From: Deinandra increscens subsp. villosa
Taxonomy: Eukaryota > Streptophyta > Magnoliopsida > Asterales > Asteraceae
DNA length: 64,000 nucleotides
Assembly: GCA_039602395.1 (NCBI GenBank)
Contig: JBCNJP010000006.1
Span: 60,696,429-60,760,428 of the forward strand
Direction: 5' to 3'
Under the pieces are notes generated by a model, which was not told where the DNA came from, searched no databases, and saw only the letters and a list, made by a program, of their open reading frames with translations. A program made the position numbers and the translations under genes. Positions 24,164 through 35,130 of this stretch are shown here, one piece after another. Within the stretch, counting starts at the first letter, position 1. The number at the start of each line of letters is the position of its first letter.

Positions 24164-24640
24164 GCCCCCAAACAACCCCATCCTCTCCTCAACCCCTACT
24201 TATCAGCCTCATAATCTTCTGATACCAGCCCTCTCAACCTGTTGTACCCACTTTTCAGACAAGCCCACCTACCTCATATGATCACCGCCTCTGCCTCCTC
24301 TGAGTCGTCTCTCACAGAACCCACCTCATTTGCCGTTGCCAACAAATCTCCGGAGTGGCGTCGTGTTTATAAGCTTGTTTATGTGGATGATATTATCATC
24401 ACTGGCAATCATAATCCGACTATTAACCGCATCATTCTCGGCTTAAGTTCAATGTTTGTCCTCGAGGATCTCGGTTCAACTTCATTATTTTCTTGGGAAT
24501 AGAAGTTGTTCATCATGGTCTTAATCTCACTCTCTCTCGACGCAAGTACATATTAGACATTCTCTATCAGGCTGGAATTTCGGATTGTAAATCGGTTCAC
24601 TCTCCTATGAATAGTATTTTACATGTTTTATAATAGAGGG
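24164..24640 (+). pseudogene. copia reverse transcriptase fragment, left arm of palindrome A
   Basis: Continues the linker of the element at 19594-20893, then jumps by deletion into the catalytic motif L-V-Y-V-D-D-I-I-I-T-G-N, the YVDD box of copia reverse transcriptases. It ends with S-R-R-K-Y-I-L-D-I-L. A stop follows at about 24500 and a frame change is needed to continue. Confidence 0.85.
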
Positions 24641-24773
24641 TATCTAATTGTAATTTCTAGCTATATATATGGCTTTTACGGTAATTATTCATAAATCGAT
24701 TATCAATAACAGTTACATGGTTTAACTACAACCAAATGATTAGCTTATGTAATGTCTATATTTAAAGGCATTC

Positions 24774-25790
24774 TTGTGTTTACACAAGCTTCCATCTTGT
24801 CGCTCACTAGAAGACCTAGTTGTTGCGGAGCCGGATCTGATAACCCCAATGTTTGTGTACCACATCACGCCATTATTTCAGATCAACCCTTTGCATGTAA
24901 GAACTTACTCTAGCAACATTCACACTTTCTTCAAAACTTATTTGTCTTGCACATCTCTTTTAAAAAGGTTTACGATCAAGATGTTATGGATGGTGATGGG
25001 TTTATTACGTACGAAGAGGTGAATGATAGGTCATCTCTCCCGCCATCGTTACTAGACTATTTCGTCAAAACACAAACGGTTAATTAAGGTAAAGAAGTAT
25101 GATGTGACAGATGGTTTAGCAGAAAGTACCCCGATTAAAAAGGATAGTCCCTTACGGTATTTACTCTGTCCATGTCATTTTCTTTAGTCCTAAGTTCGTA
25201 ATAATCTGTTTCTGATAAATTGTATTTGTCGACACAGTTTGTGTATGACGAGAAACATAAAGTGTGTCCTGGCACGAGAATATTACATCAGATTAAGGTA
25301 ATCTTGTAACACATATCAAGGAAACAAAATAAGTTGGCTCAAACTATTTTATTGTAAACAGGGGCATAGATACCCCGAGGGGGACATGGCGAAGATAAAC
25401 ACAATCTGCTACAAACCTTTGATGATTACCATCTTTATCGTATATAGGTACGAGCAATATATTGCGGATGTATACTGCGATAACAATCGCGTGCAGGTAA
25501 TATCGTGTGCTAGTGGTCGTATAGTTACTAAAATATGTAATATTGCTAATATTTGAAATTCAGTTATTCAGGAAACATTACTTTAAAAAGGTGTTGTATG
25601 ACATTTTTACGACTTCCATGACCTAAAGTTTGAAGCGGTGATTATCTATTTTAGTTTATTTGACAGTGCTAAAAAAATAATAAGTGGTTTTTTGGTCTTA
25701 CATTATTTGTTTGATATCAGTTAGCAAGCAGAAGCCAAGCGTAACAGGTACGGCCTGTGAAATGTTTCAGGGAGCCCGAATCACCATGGG
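24774..25790 (+). pseudogene. SNase-like gene fragment, left arm of palindrome A
   Basis: Exon pieces in order: G-S-D-N-P-N-V-C-V-P-H with I-S-D-Q-P-F-A (24835-24895), D-V-M-D-G-D-G-F-I-T-Y-E-E-V with S-L-L-D-Y-F (about 24975-25080), G-T-R-I-L-H-Q-I-K (about 25275), and weak remains of the GxDAPE exon and later exons. Order and spacing match palindrome B, where the staphylococcal-nuclease fold is clearer. Frameshifts and stops abound, so no protein is expected. Confidence 0.65.
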
Positions 25791-26034
25791 CCTGGAAAAA
25801 AAAAGGAAGAAAGAGGAAAAGTTATTTAGTTTAACCTTTTAAAAACGGTATCGGATAGGTTCCCCAAATTGATATAATCTACTTAACTGTACGATACTGG
25901 TTTTGGTTGTGCGCAGGAAGAGCGTATTGGGTTACAACAACAACGTCCGCAGGGTTCGTGACATAATCCACGTCTGGCACCCCGACATTAGTGATTTTGA
26001 ATCATGAGCTCACTTTAAAAATCTCGTTCATTTC

Positions 26035-26066
<32 letters not shown>

Positions 26067-26089
26067 GTTGAAATGATGTGCACCTGTGG
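26035..26089. repeat. Centre of palindrome A with G21 run
   Basis: A T10 run joins a run of 21 G (26045-26065) and then a short unique spacer before the right arm. A second pyrimidine/purine asymmetry, a C-run, is at about 26759-26771 in the right arm. Confidence 0.9.
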
Positions 26090-26374
26090 TAAAAAAAAAA
26101 AGATGATTTGAACGAGATTTTAAAGTGAGCTCATGATTCAAAGTCACTAATGTCGGATTCCTGACGCGAATTTTGTTACGACCCCTACGGACGCTGTTGT
26201 TGTAACCCAAGACGCTCCTACTGCACACAAATAAAACCAGTATGGTATAATTAAATAGATTATATCACTTTGGGGAACCTATCCGATCCTTTTTTTAAAA
26301 AGTCAAATTAAATACCTTTTCCTCTTTCTCTTTTTCCAAGCCCATGGTGATTCGGGCTCCCCTGAAAACATTCC

Positions 26375-27375
26375 ACATGCCGCATCTGTTACGCTTGGAT
26401 TCTACGTGCAACTGATATCAAATAAACAATGTAAGAACAAAAAAAAAACTTATTATTTTTTAGCACAATCAAATAAACTAAATAGATAATCACTACTTCA
26501 AACTTTGGGTCGCGAAAGTCACAAAAATGCCATACAACACCCTTTTCAAGTAATGTTTCCCGAATAATTTGCAAATATTAGCAATATTACATTTTCTTAG
26601 TAATTATACAACCACTAACACACGAAATTACCTACACACGATTATCACCGTTGTATACATCCGTGATATATCGCTCGTATTTATCTACACTAAAGATGGT
26701 AATCGTTAAAGGTTTGTAGCGGATCGCATTTATCTTAGCCATTTCGCCATAATTCATGCCCCCCCCCCCCCTCGGGCGCATCTATGCCCCTGTTTCCATT
26801 AAAATAGTTCGAGCCAACTTTTTTTGTTTCTTTGATAGGTGTTATAAGATTACCTTAATCTGATGTAATATTCTCGTGCCAGGATATACTTTCTATTTCT
26901 CGTCATACACAAACTGTGTCGGCAAATACATTTATTAGAAACGGATTATTACGAATTTAAAGACTAAAGAAAATGACTTGGACAGAGTAAATACCGAAAA
27001 GGACTACCCTTTTTAATCGGCGTATTTTCCGCTAAAGCATCCGCCACATCATACTTCTTTTCTTTAATTAACCGTTTGTGTTTGACGAAATAATCTAGTA
27101 ACCGTGGCGGGAGGAACGAACTATCTTTCACCTCCTCATACACAATAAACCCACAACCATCTAGAACATCTTGATCGTTAACCTTTCAAAAGAGATGTGC
27201 AAGACAAATAAAAAATCAATTTTGAAGAAAGTGTGAATGTTGCAAAAGTAAGTTCTTACATGCAAAGGGTTGATCAGAGAAATAGTATCTTGATGTGGTA
27301 CATAAACATTGGGGTTATCGGACCCGGCTACGCAGCGACAAGATGGAAGCTTGTGTATACACAAGAAAGCCTTCA
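26375..27375 (-). pseudogene. SNase-like gene fragment, right arm of palindrome A
   Basis: Inverted copy of 24774-25790. Readable pieces are A-G-S-D-N-P-N-V-Y-V-P-H near 27310 and D-G-C-G-F-I-V-Y-E-E-V near 27150. The exon-like blocks keep splice-like borders, but frames are broken. Confidence 0.65.
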
Positions 27376-27599
27376 AATATAGACATTACATAAGCTTATC
27401 ATTTGGTTGTAATTAAACCCTGTAATTGTTATTGGTAATCGCTTGATGAATAATTACTGTAGAAGCCATATATATAGCTAGATATTACAATTAAATACCC
27501 TCTGCTATAGAACATGTAAGATACTATTCATAGGAGAGTGAACCGGTTTACAATCCGAAATTCCAGCCTAATGGAGAATGTCCAATGTGTACTTGCGTC

Positions 27600-28540
27600 G
27601 AGAGAGGGTGAGATTAAGACCATGATGAACAACTTATATTCCCCAAAAAAATAATAAAGTTGGATCGAGATCCTTGAGGGCAAACATTGAACTTAAGCCG
27701 AGAATGATACGGTTAATAGTCGGATTATGATTGCCAGTGATGATAATATCATCCACATAAACAAGCATATAAACAAGAGAGCCAACTGATTTAAGAATGG
27801 ACAAGGATGGATCCATTTTGGACCCGAAGAACCCAAGTTGTTGAAGGGTAGTGGATAGCTGATTCAACCGGGAACAAGGAGCTTGCTTTAGGTCGTACAA
27901 TGACTTGTGGTTTAAACACACATGATCTGGCTTTCCCGGTACAAAACCGAAAGGTTGTTTCATATATATAGTTTCGTGTAAGTCGACGTAGAGAAAAGCA
28001 TTTTGCACATCCAAATATAGAGGCAATTTGTTTGTGACTGCAAGAGATAACACCACCCGAATAGTAGTAGATCTCACAACCGGAGTGAATGTTTAAGGAT
28101 AGTCAATGTCGGGTTGTTGATGGAATCTTATGGCTACATGTCTAGTTTTATGACGAGAAACATTACCTTGTGCATCCCTCTTCAATCCGTACACCAATGA
28201 CCGTGTTCCATTCTTATTAAGTGTAGCAAACTGATTGGTCATGTCACGACACCATTCCGGAGAATTATTGGCAACGGTAAACGAGGTGGGTTCGGTGAGA
28301 GACGACTCAAAGGAGACAGAAGCAGTGTATGTTGAGAGATCATATTGGGTAAGTTGTTTAGGATTGGGAGAAAGATTGGAAGGTTGAGGCCTGGGTGGTG
28401 GAACGGAATGTGGGGTTGTTTGAGAGGTAGGTATAGCAGGTTGAGTGGCTGATTGAGGGATGGTATCAGAAGATGATGAGGCTGATGAGTAGGGGTTGTG
28501 TTGAGGAAAGGATGGGGTTGTTTAGGGGTTGTTTTCAAGA
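27600..28540 (-). pseudogene. copia reverse transcriptase fragment, right arm of palindrome A
   Basis: The longer arm keeps S-P-E-W-C (28245), G-T-R-S-L-V-Y-G-L-K-R-D (28190), F-T-P-V-V-R-S-T-T-I-R (28080), L-D-V-Q-N-A-F-L, Y-M-K-Q-P-F-G-F-V, L-Y-D-L-K-Q-A-P and Y-V-D-D-I-I-I-T-G-N (27740). These are the ordered copia reverse-transcriptase blocks. A stop lies between the 28140 and 28077 blocks and the RNase H region is missing. Confidence 0.9.
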
Positions 28541-28565
28541 GATAAAGAGGCTCGTTGTGGGTTGG

Positions 28566-28585
28566 TTCTCAAATGAACCTCCCCT

Positions 28586-28627
<42 letters not shown>

Positions 28628-29039
28628 ATATATATATATATATATTAGTTTAGACTAGTAGATTTGAACACGAGACAAAGTTAGGTGACCAGTAATCAAA
28701 AATAAATATCAAATTGAATGAAAATAACTACACATCAACCCAAGTACCCAACCTATCCAGCATATTTGGTGCAGTTGATCTATTTGCCTTGTTTGTTAGT
28801 AAATACACTACGTTTGCCCGCGATAGTGTATACGAAATGTTTGAATTTAAGAAGCAAACCTGAATATGTAATAAGTGAAATCGACTATGTAGTCCCTCCA
28901 AGGGTGGCCACCACAAACTGAGCAGCTTCATCGGGGAGTTTAGTTGACCCCACGTGCGTCCAATGCACACGACAACGATACCAATATGCAGGCCAACTAG
29001 AGCAAACAAATATTTAGTAGTTATATCTATATATTATAA
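28566..29039. other. Spacer with (CA)n(TA)n microsatellite
   Basis: A microsatellite lies at about 28585-28647. The rest shows no gene. Overlapping ORFs on both strands (28718-29009) match nothing I recognise. Confidence 0.5.
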
Positions 29040-29073
29040 CTAGTGGTCGGCTAGCGCGTGTTACCGCGCGACC
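29040..29073 (-). mobile_element. Helitron-like 3' terminus (minus strand)
   Basis: On the minus strand a GC-rich hairpin (GGTCGCGCGG...CTAGCCGACC) lies just before CTAG followed by T. Plant Helitrons end in a short hairpin and CTRR, inserted before T. The element would extend to the right of 29073. Its 5' TC end was not identified. Confidence 0.55.
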
Positions 29074-29252
29074 AACTTGAGTAAATGCGTATGCGTTGGT
29101 TAAACGCAAACGACAATCTGTTAGGATAAATATGTTGAGATATAAAATTACAAAACATTAATATGGCAAACTCTTGATCACAATCTATCATTCAAAACAA
29201 CACATATTTTGAAAAGTATTCAATTTCATGTTCCTTTGAAGAAGAAAAAAAG

Positions 29253-29690
29253 AGTAAAGTTCTGTTTTAGTCCTTGACGTTTGCTATTTTAATCGATTTT
29301 AGCCCAAACTTTTTAAAATTTCCAATTTGGTGCCTCACATTTCATTTTATAATCAATTTTGGTCCAAGTATTAGTTTCCTTTTAAAATAATCTCTTAATT
29401 AACTTTGCTTGACCCCACCTTAAGGGTATATTTATCCATTTGGAGGCTTTTTAAAGAGATATTAGGCTAAAAGTTATAAAAGTTATAAAAGTTAGGGTAA
29501 ATTGACAAATATACCCTTAAGTGGGGTCAAGCAAAGTCAACTAATAGATTATTTTTAAAAAAAAAACTAATAATTGAACCAAAATTGATTATAAAATGAA
29601 ATGTGAGTCACCAAATTGAAAATTCTAGAAATTTTAGACTAAAATCGATTAAAATAGCAAACGTTAAGGACTAAAATAGAAGTTTAGTAA
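29253..29690. mobile_element. Long-TIR (Mutator-type) MITE, about 440 bp
   Basis: The two halves are inverted: GTTTTAGTCCTTGACGTTTG near the left end and CAAACGTTAAGGACTAAAAT near the right, with pairing for about 200 bp (AAGGGTATATTTATCC / AAATATACCCTTAAG, GCTTGACCCCACC / GGTGGGGTCAAGC). Target duplication not resolved because A-runs flank it. Confidence 0.7.
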
Positions 29691-32209
29691 AAAAAAACAA
29701 TATAACATCAAATTTTAAAACCATCAAAATTAAAACAGCAAAGTGTGGTCTCTTTACACAAAAAAATTACTAACCCACTTAAAAAAACATGATTAGATGT
29801 TGCTATTTTGAAATGACTACGCGTAATCTAATTATATGTCTTTTGGTACAGACATACCAACTAAAGCAACTAATTTAAGCAGACATGAATCAACATAAAT
29901 ATGTCCTTCTAAAGTAGGCATTTAAAATAACAACACACATTAAAAAAAATTGTGTGAGGTAACTATATTTCAGCAGACATTACCTATAACCATACATGAA
30001 GAACGCCATCTCAGTAGGATCTTAAGCAAAAAACTGTCGCAATTGACCCGTTTATATATTCATAAGTCTTGTCGCTTCCCCAAGTGAGGATCTATCTTAT
30101 CTTCATTTTGCACCTATCATTCCTAAAAAGGGATAATTTGTAAAACTGAGTAAATATACAACAGTAAATCAGTTAAGACAAATTTCATTAATATAATTAA
30201 GCTTGACCATTCTATTAAATAATAAGTTCACTTGGTGATGGCATGGTGATGGCAGACCATATAATAATTATTAAACCATATGGTTATTGAGCCCAAAAGA
30301 TCAAATATTGACAGCAATCAAACCAATATAAACAAAAGAGATTTGTTGATTCAAATTAAAACAAAAACATCCGCGTATGTGAAATATAAATCCAAAATCC
30401 AAATCAGTGACCGAACACACCTATTAAGGGGAAACCGAATGAATCGATGCGCAAACTGATTAATAGAGTCTGGAAAATAACGACTTTAACCTGATAACAA
30501 ATGGATCAAACAACAGGACCTCTGGTTTTAGAAGAAATCTAAGACAACATCAGCACAAAGAAATCAGGTCAACAAATTTTTTTTGGTACAAATCAAAGCA
30601 TTCAGAAAAATCTATCGCGTCATATAAAAGTTACCTTACTCGATGAGCATATAAAAGGTGACGAGAGCCTAAAACCTGCAATCATAACACAAAAATATAC
30701 ACGGAATCAACAAGATTGATGGTGAAGTAGCTAATTCGAGTTATTATGACCAATTAGGCATCCAAATCACAATAAAATCCTCTAAGCTCCACTTGCCAAT
30801 TTATAATGAGTGTACATTTTCCATAAACATTACCAATCCCCATTTAGTAACCTATTGATATGATTAGTGAATTGTACATAGTCAAGGATTCACTACAAGG
30901 AATATGGAATATATGCGAACACACACAAAAAAAAGTCTGGTTTGTGCACAAACAGGCACCACACAAAACAAGTTCATAAACATGGATGATGTCTTTAAAT
31001 TCAAAATGAGTTGAACTAACGTGAGAGCATATGCACAAATCAATAATTTTCTTATGAAAATTCATGAACTTAACGCCAATTTTCATTTTAGAAACATGTA
31101 ATCAAGCATTAGAGACCACTCGTGAATAAATTAACTGCAAATCCATAAGAATGAACATAAACCTAATGAACACCGTAACTAAGTCCCAGAATCTTGCAAA
31201 ATAAAAAGGAAATCGTACCAATCATAACATTTTCAAGTATTATGAATCACAAATAAAAAGTCTTACATTAACAGATACTTACCATATATGCTAAACTACC
31301 ATAGAAGCATGAAATTCACAAATCATCTTTATCTATTGTTTCATAATTCAACTCCATCTACAATTAGCTTTGTATCAGTATGCATACAATTAGCTATTAG
31401 CTATTTGTAACTTAATTGAAGTAGACTAGACTAAGCCATCCCAAGTTCTCAACCTCTCTGTTTAAAATACATCAACACTTTAATATTCTTTGACCCAGGT
31501 CATCCAACCCATAAAATCAACTCATATTTTGTACCCTTAACCAAAATTTCTAGATGAACATTACTATTTATATATCCATGTCTAGAAGAAGTTAAAGGTC
31601 AACAACTGATATTAACAATACCTTTGATCATTTACAATATCCAAAGTTACTTTAATTTAATATAAACTGCTAATCTCATGATTCCTAACCCAAATTGACA
31701 TAATGCACGCAACATAACAGTTAATTTGAATATTCAAATTGGACATAAAGGTAGAACTGACCATCCAATTCAATAAATGAACCCTAATTTCAACACAAAT
31801 AGACAAGAAAACTCGAAACCGAAACATCATGATTGAAAACAGATCTAAGAGCCAAAAAGTTCACCTTCGATTACCGGTTAGCGTTCCAAACTCACTCTTT
31901 TCTTCTTCACAGGTTGGGTTCGCGCCGGTGGTCATGTTTGACGACGGTATTGGTGGTCGTCGGTGTTGGTGGCTTGGTGGTCGCCGGTGTTGGTGGTATT
32001 GGCATGGAGGGAAGTTGATTATTTGGTGAAAAATACAGGTGATGGGGTGCCAATTTTTATCAAATGCTGCGGTTTTGCCTTCAACCGCACCTTTTGAGTA
32101 AAACCCTTAGCATTTACTCACTTGTGTACTAGTGAATCATCACTAGCCATTAGAGATTTAAAAACAAACCATCCATCGAACATAACTGATCGTCTGATCT
32201 TTAATTTGT
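29691..32209. other. Non-coding stretch, no gene recognised
   Basis: AT-rich and without credible ORFs. It may be the body of the Helitron-like element whose end lies at 29040. 31838-32030 has a short GGTGGTCGCCGGTGTTGG-rich patch that looks like exon debris in antisense to a lost gene, but nothing identifiable. Confidence 0.35.
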
Positions 32210-32216
32210 GTCCCAT

Positions 32217-33045
32217 TAAAAAAAAGGTTGTGCGTGATGAGGTTAAGGATGGTGATGGGTTTTTAGTTTATGAGGAGGTGAAGGATTTATCCTCCTTCCC
32301 GCTACCATTGCTGAACTTTTATGTCACATACAATCATAAATACCAGTAAAATAAGTATGATAAAGCGGGTGAATTAGCACGTAAAAAGATGATTGCAACG
32401 GACATCCCCTATCAGTATTTTAGTGTAAGATAATTTTTGAAATATGTTATATCCATTGCAGATAAATTGTATTTGCCGATGCAGGTGCGTTCTGACGAAA
32501 AGCAAAAACTACGTCATGGCACGGGAATATGAAATCAAATTCGGGTTAGCTTGCAACTCTTATCAAAGAAACAAAAGAAGTTTTCTCAAACTATTTCAAT
32601 AAAACAGGGGGGTTGACGCTCCAGAGTTAGATCAGGTTTACAACATAGATGCAAAGAAGGTGTTACAAGGCTTGATTTGCAACAAACATTTGACCGTTAC
32701 CGTCTTTGGTACAGATAGATACGGACGATATGTTGCGGATGTTTACCAGGGTGACACTCGTGTATAGGTAAAACTAGCGGTCGTATAGTTACTAAGAAAG
32801 TTGTAATATTGCTAATATTTGGTTCTTGATTATTGAGGAAGAGTTGATTCAAATGGGTGTTGCATGGCATTATCACGACTTCCACGAACCAAAGGTTGTA
32901 AATGTGAGTATTTATTTTAAAATATTTGATTGTTTGCTAAAATATAATAAGTGTTAATAATTTGTTTGATTACAGTTGCAAGAAGAGGCCAACTTCAACA
33001 AACAGGGTTTGTGGGGTGCTGAGGAGACACGTGTTTACCAACTAT
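32217..33045 (+). pseudogene. Staphylococcal-nuclease-like (CAN-type) fragment, left arm of palindrome B
   Basis: Exon order: V-V-R-D-E-V-K-D-G-D-G-F-L-V-Y-E-E-V...L-L-N-F-Y-V (32226-32345), A-G-E-L...M-I-A-T-D-I-P-Y (32368-32430), K-L-R-H-G-T-G-I-stop-N-Q-I-R (to 32550), G-V-D-A-P-E-L (from about 32608), L-T-V-T-V-F-G-T-D-R-Y-G-R-Y-V-A-D-V-Y (32695-32745), M-G-V-A-W-H-Y-H-D-F-H (about 32850-32885), and N-K-Q-G-L-W (about 33000). In the SNase family the D-G-D, D-A-P-E and Y-G-R motifs hold the Ca-binding and catalytic residues, and order and spacing match plant CAN1/CAN2 nucleases. Stops in several exons make it a pseudogene. The TGA after H-G-T-G-I is shared with the right arm, so the gene was broken before it was inverted. 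Confidence 0.85.
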
Positions 33046-33091
33046 TGGTAAACAACAGGACTTGTGGGGGTGCTAAGGAGACACATGTTTA

Positions 33092-33893
33092 CCAACTATT
33101 GGTAAACATGTGTTTCCTTAGCACCCCGCAAGCCATGTTTGTTGAACTTGGCTTCTTATTGCAACTGTAATCAAACAAATTACAACACTTGTTATCTTTT
33201 AGTACACAATCAAATATTCTAAAATAAATACTCACCTTTGCAAACTTTGGTTCGCGAAAGTCGTGATAATGTCATGCAGCACCCATTGGAATCAACTGTT
33301 TCTGAAAAATCAATATTACAACATTTTTAGTAACTATACGACCACTATTTTTACCTGTACACGAGTGTCACCCTAGTAAACATCCGCAACATATCGCCCA
33401 AATCTACTTGTACCAAAGACGGTAACGATCAAAGGTTTGTTGCAAATCAAGCCTTGTAACACCTTCTTCGCATCTATGTTGTAAACATGATCTAACTCTA
33501 GAGCATCAACTCCCCTATTTTATTAAAATAGTTTGAGAAAACTTCTTTTGTTTCTTTAATAAGAGTTACAAGCTAACCTCAATCTGATTTCATATTTCCG
33601 TGCCACGACATACTTTTTGCTTTTCGTCAAAACGTACCTGCGTCAACAAATACAATTTATCAACAACGGATATTACATATTTTAAAAAATTATCTAACAC
33701 TAAAATACCGATAAGGGATGTCTGTTGCAATCATGTTTTTACGTACTAATTCACCTGCTTCATAATACTTCTTTGCCTGGTACTTACGATTGCATGTGAC
33801 ATAAAAGTCCAGCAATGGCAGCAGGAAGGAGGATAAATCCTTCACCTCCTCATAAACCAAAAACCCATCACCATCCTTAACCTCATCACGCAC
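33092..33893 (-). pseudogene. Staphylococcal-nuclease-like fragment, right arm of palindrome B
   Basis: Inverted copy of the left arm. The first exon is better kept: V-V-R-D-E-V-K-D-G-D-G-F-L-V-Y to K-K-Y-Y-E-A-G-E-L-V-R-K-N (33893-33690) is open. The D-A-P-E site is mutated (the Pro codon became a stop) and the Y-G-R site reads F-G-R. It shares the upstream TGA with the left arm. The exon V-P-P-H-x-T-I...Q-L-V-A lies at 33976-34040 after an intron, leading into the segmental duplication. Confidence 0.82.
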
Positions 33894-35130
33894 AACCTTT
33901 TTTAAAGGGATACAAATTAAACATTTATTTTGAAAAATAACTATTAATGAATGATTGAAAGAGTAGGAGGTTCATACATGCAACGAGTTGGTCTATAATA
34001 GTACCGTGAGGTGGTACACTTCAATCAGAATTTCGGCCCACCACTAATAATTTATGTCCATGGCCTTTTAGGCTAGTTGTTTCTAAAACTCAAAAAGGAA
34101 GCATTATTATTTTCGGCTACCAGTACTCATTTGATTATTTTTTATTTTTATCAGTCCCGGTCCCGATTAATACCGGTCCCAAATTTAGCAAAAAACCAGT
34201 CCAGATACCGTTTATATTCGGTTGGTACCAGTTCGGTACGGTACCCGGTACCAAACATTCATCCATATTCTAAGTTATGGAAAAAAAATTAACACAAAAA
34301 TTAAGGGAAGTAAGTATACCCTCCGAGTAAAAGATTTGTCTTCAATTATACCTACAAAATGAAATAAGATCTAATAAATTAGATAAAAAATCGTAACTGG
34401 TACAAAGGTTTAGCGTTAGAAATCTTGGAGATTATACCTTAAAAAAATATATGTATATATATATGGTAAGGATCATGCATAAACACATCTTATTACCTAA
34501 ATCAAGTATTAAAACCTCTATAACTTATTTATACATTAAACACTACAACATTTATTGTACTAATGATAATGCTACATAATGCACATGTGCAAGATAGAAT
34601 TATAATTCTAAAACTTTAAAATATCCAAACCCAAACTCTCACTAAAAAAAACTGTTTGTAAAATCTGCAACTAAACTGCCAACTTACAAACTTTAGGGAC
34701 CTAGTTTGACAAACTATTAAACTTAAATTTCAAGGGCTAAAGTTGACAACATCCAAATTTAATCAAAACCTTTTTTTTAAGTTGAGAGGCTATTTGTAAA
34801 TATACAAACTTCAGGGGCTGACCCATAAATATAGTAAACTATGAGGGTTTCTATGAAAATGTACCTAGTCTGGCCGTGAACTTTTATCACGAAAAAATGC
34901 CATTATATTTCAGAGCATCCCTGGAAATACAAACCATAATAACCATTAGTACTATAATGCAATGTAAACTCTATTTCTACATCTTAACTTTATGATGCAA
35001 ATCAAGACCCATAAACTAAGTTATCCAAATTTGCCAATCACTCATTCCAAAAGAAATAAAACCAAGTTCACATCGTTGTCACATCAACAAGAATAAGCAA
35101 TCGTACCAAAAAAAGGGCATTATTACATTT

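Larger units (their letters stand above)
24164..28565. repeat. Palindrome A: inverted duplication of copia plus SNase-like fragments
   Basis: Left arm 24164-26034 and right arm 26090-28565 are inverted copies. The centre has T10G21 (26035-26065) facing an A-run (about 26090). Each arm carries, from outside in, copia linker/reverse transcriptase and then SNase-like exons and introns. The left arm lacks about 470 bp of reverse transcriptase between about 24366 and the corresponding 27771-28243. The arms differ by many substitutions and small indels. The right arm ends about 45 bp beyond the point matching 20893, showing the inverted duplication predates the 20894-24163 insertion. Confidence 0.9.
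32210..33900. repeat. Palindrome B: inverted duplication of an SNase-like gene fragment
   Basis: Left arm 32217-33045 and right arm 33092-33893 are inverted copies of about 0.8 kb, roughly 90 percent alike by eye. They include exons, introns and splice sites. Between them a short tandem duplication repeats TGTTTACCAACTATTGGTAA, itself a small palindrome. A through-transcript in either direction would fold into one long imperfect stem with a loop of only tens of bases. Confidence 0.93.

Noticed and set aside
28239..28538. Pro/His-rich minus-strand ORF that resembles a secreted protein
   Set aside because: It is a shifted frame over the copia linker; the true frame continues into reverse transcriptase.
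30844..31086. Cys-rich 80-codon minus-strand ORF
   Set aside because: Irregular Cys spacing, AT-rich context, no leader or splice evidence.
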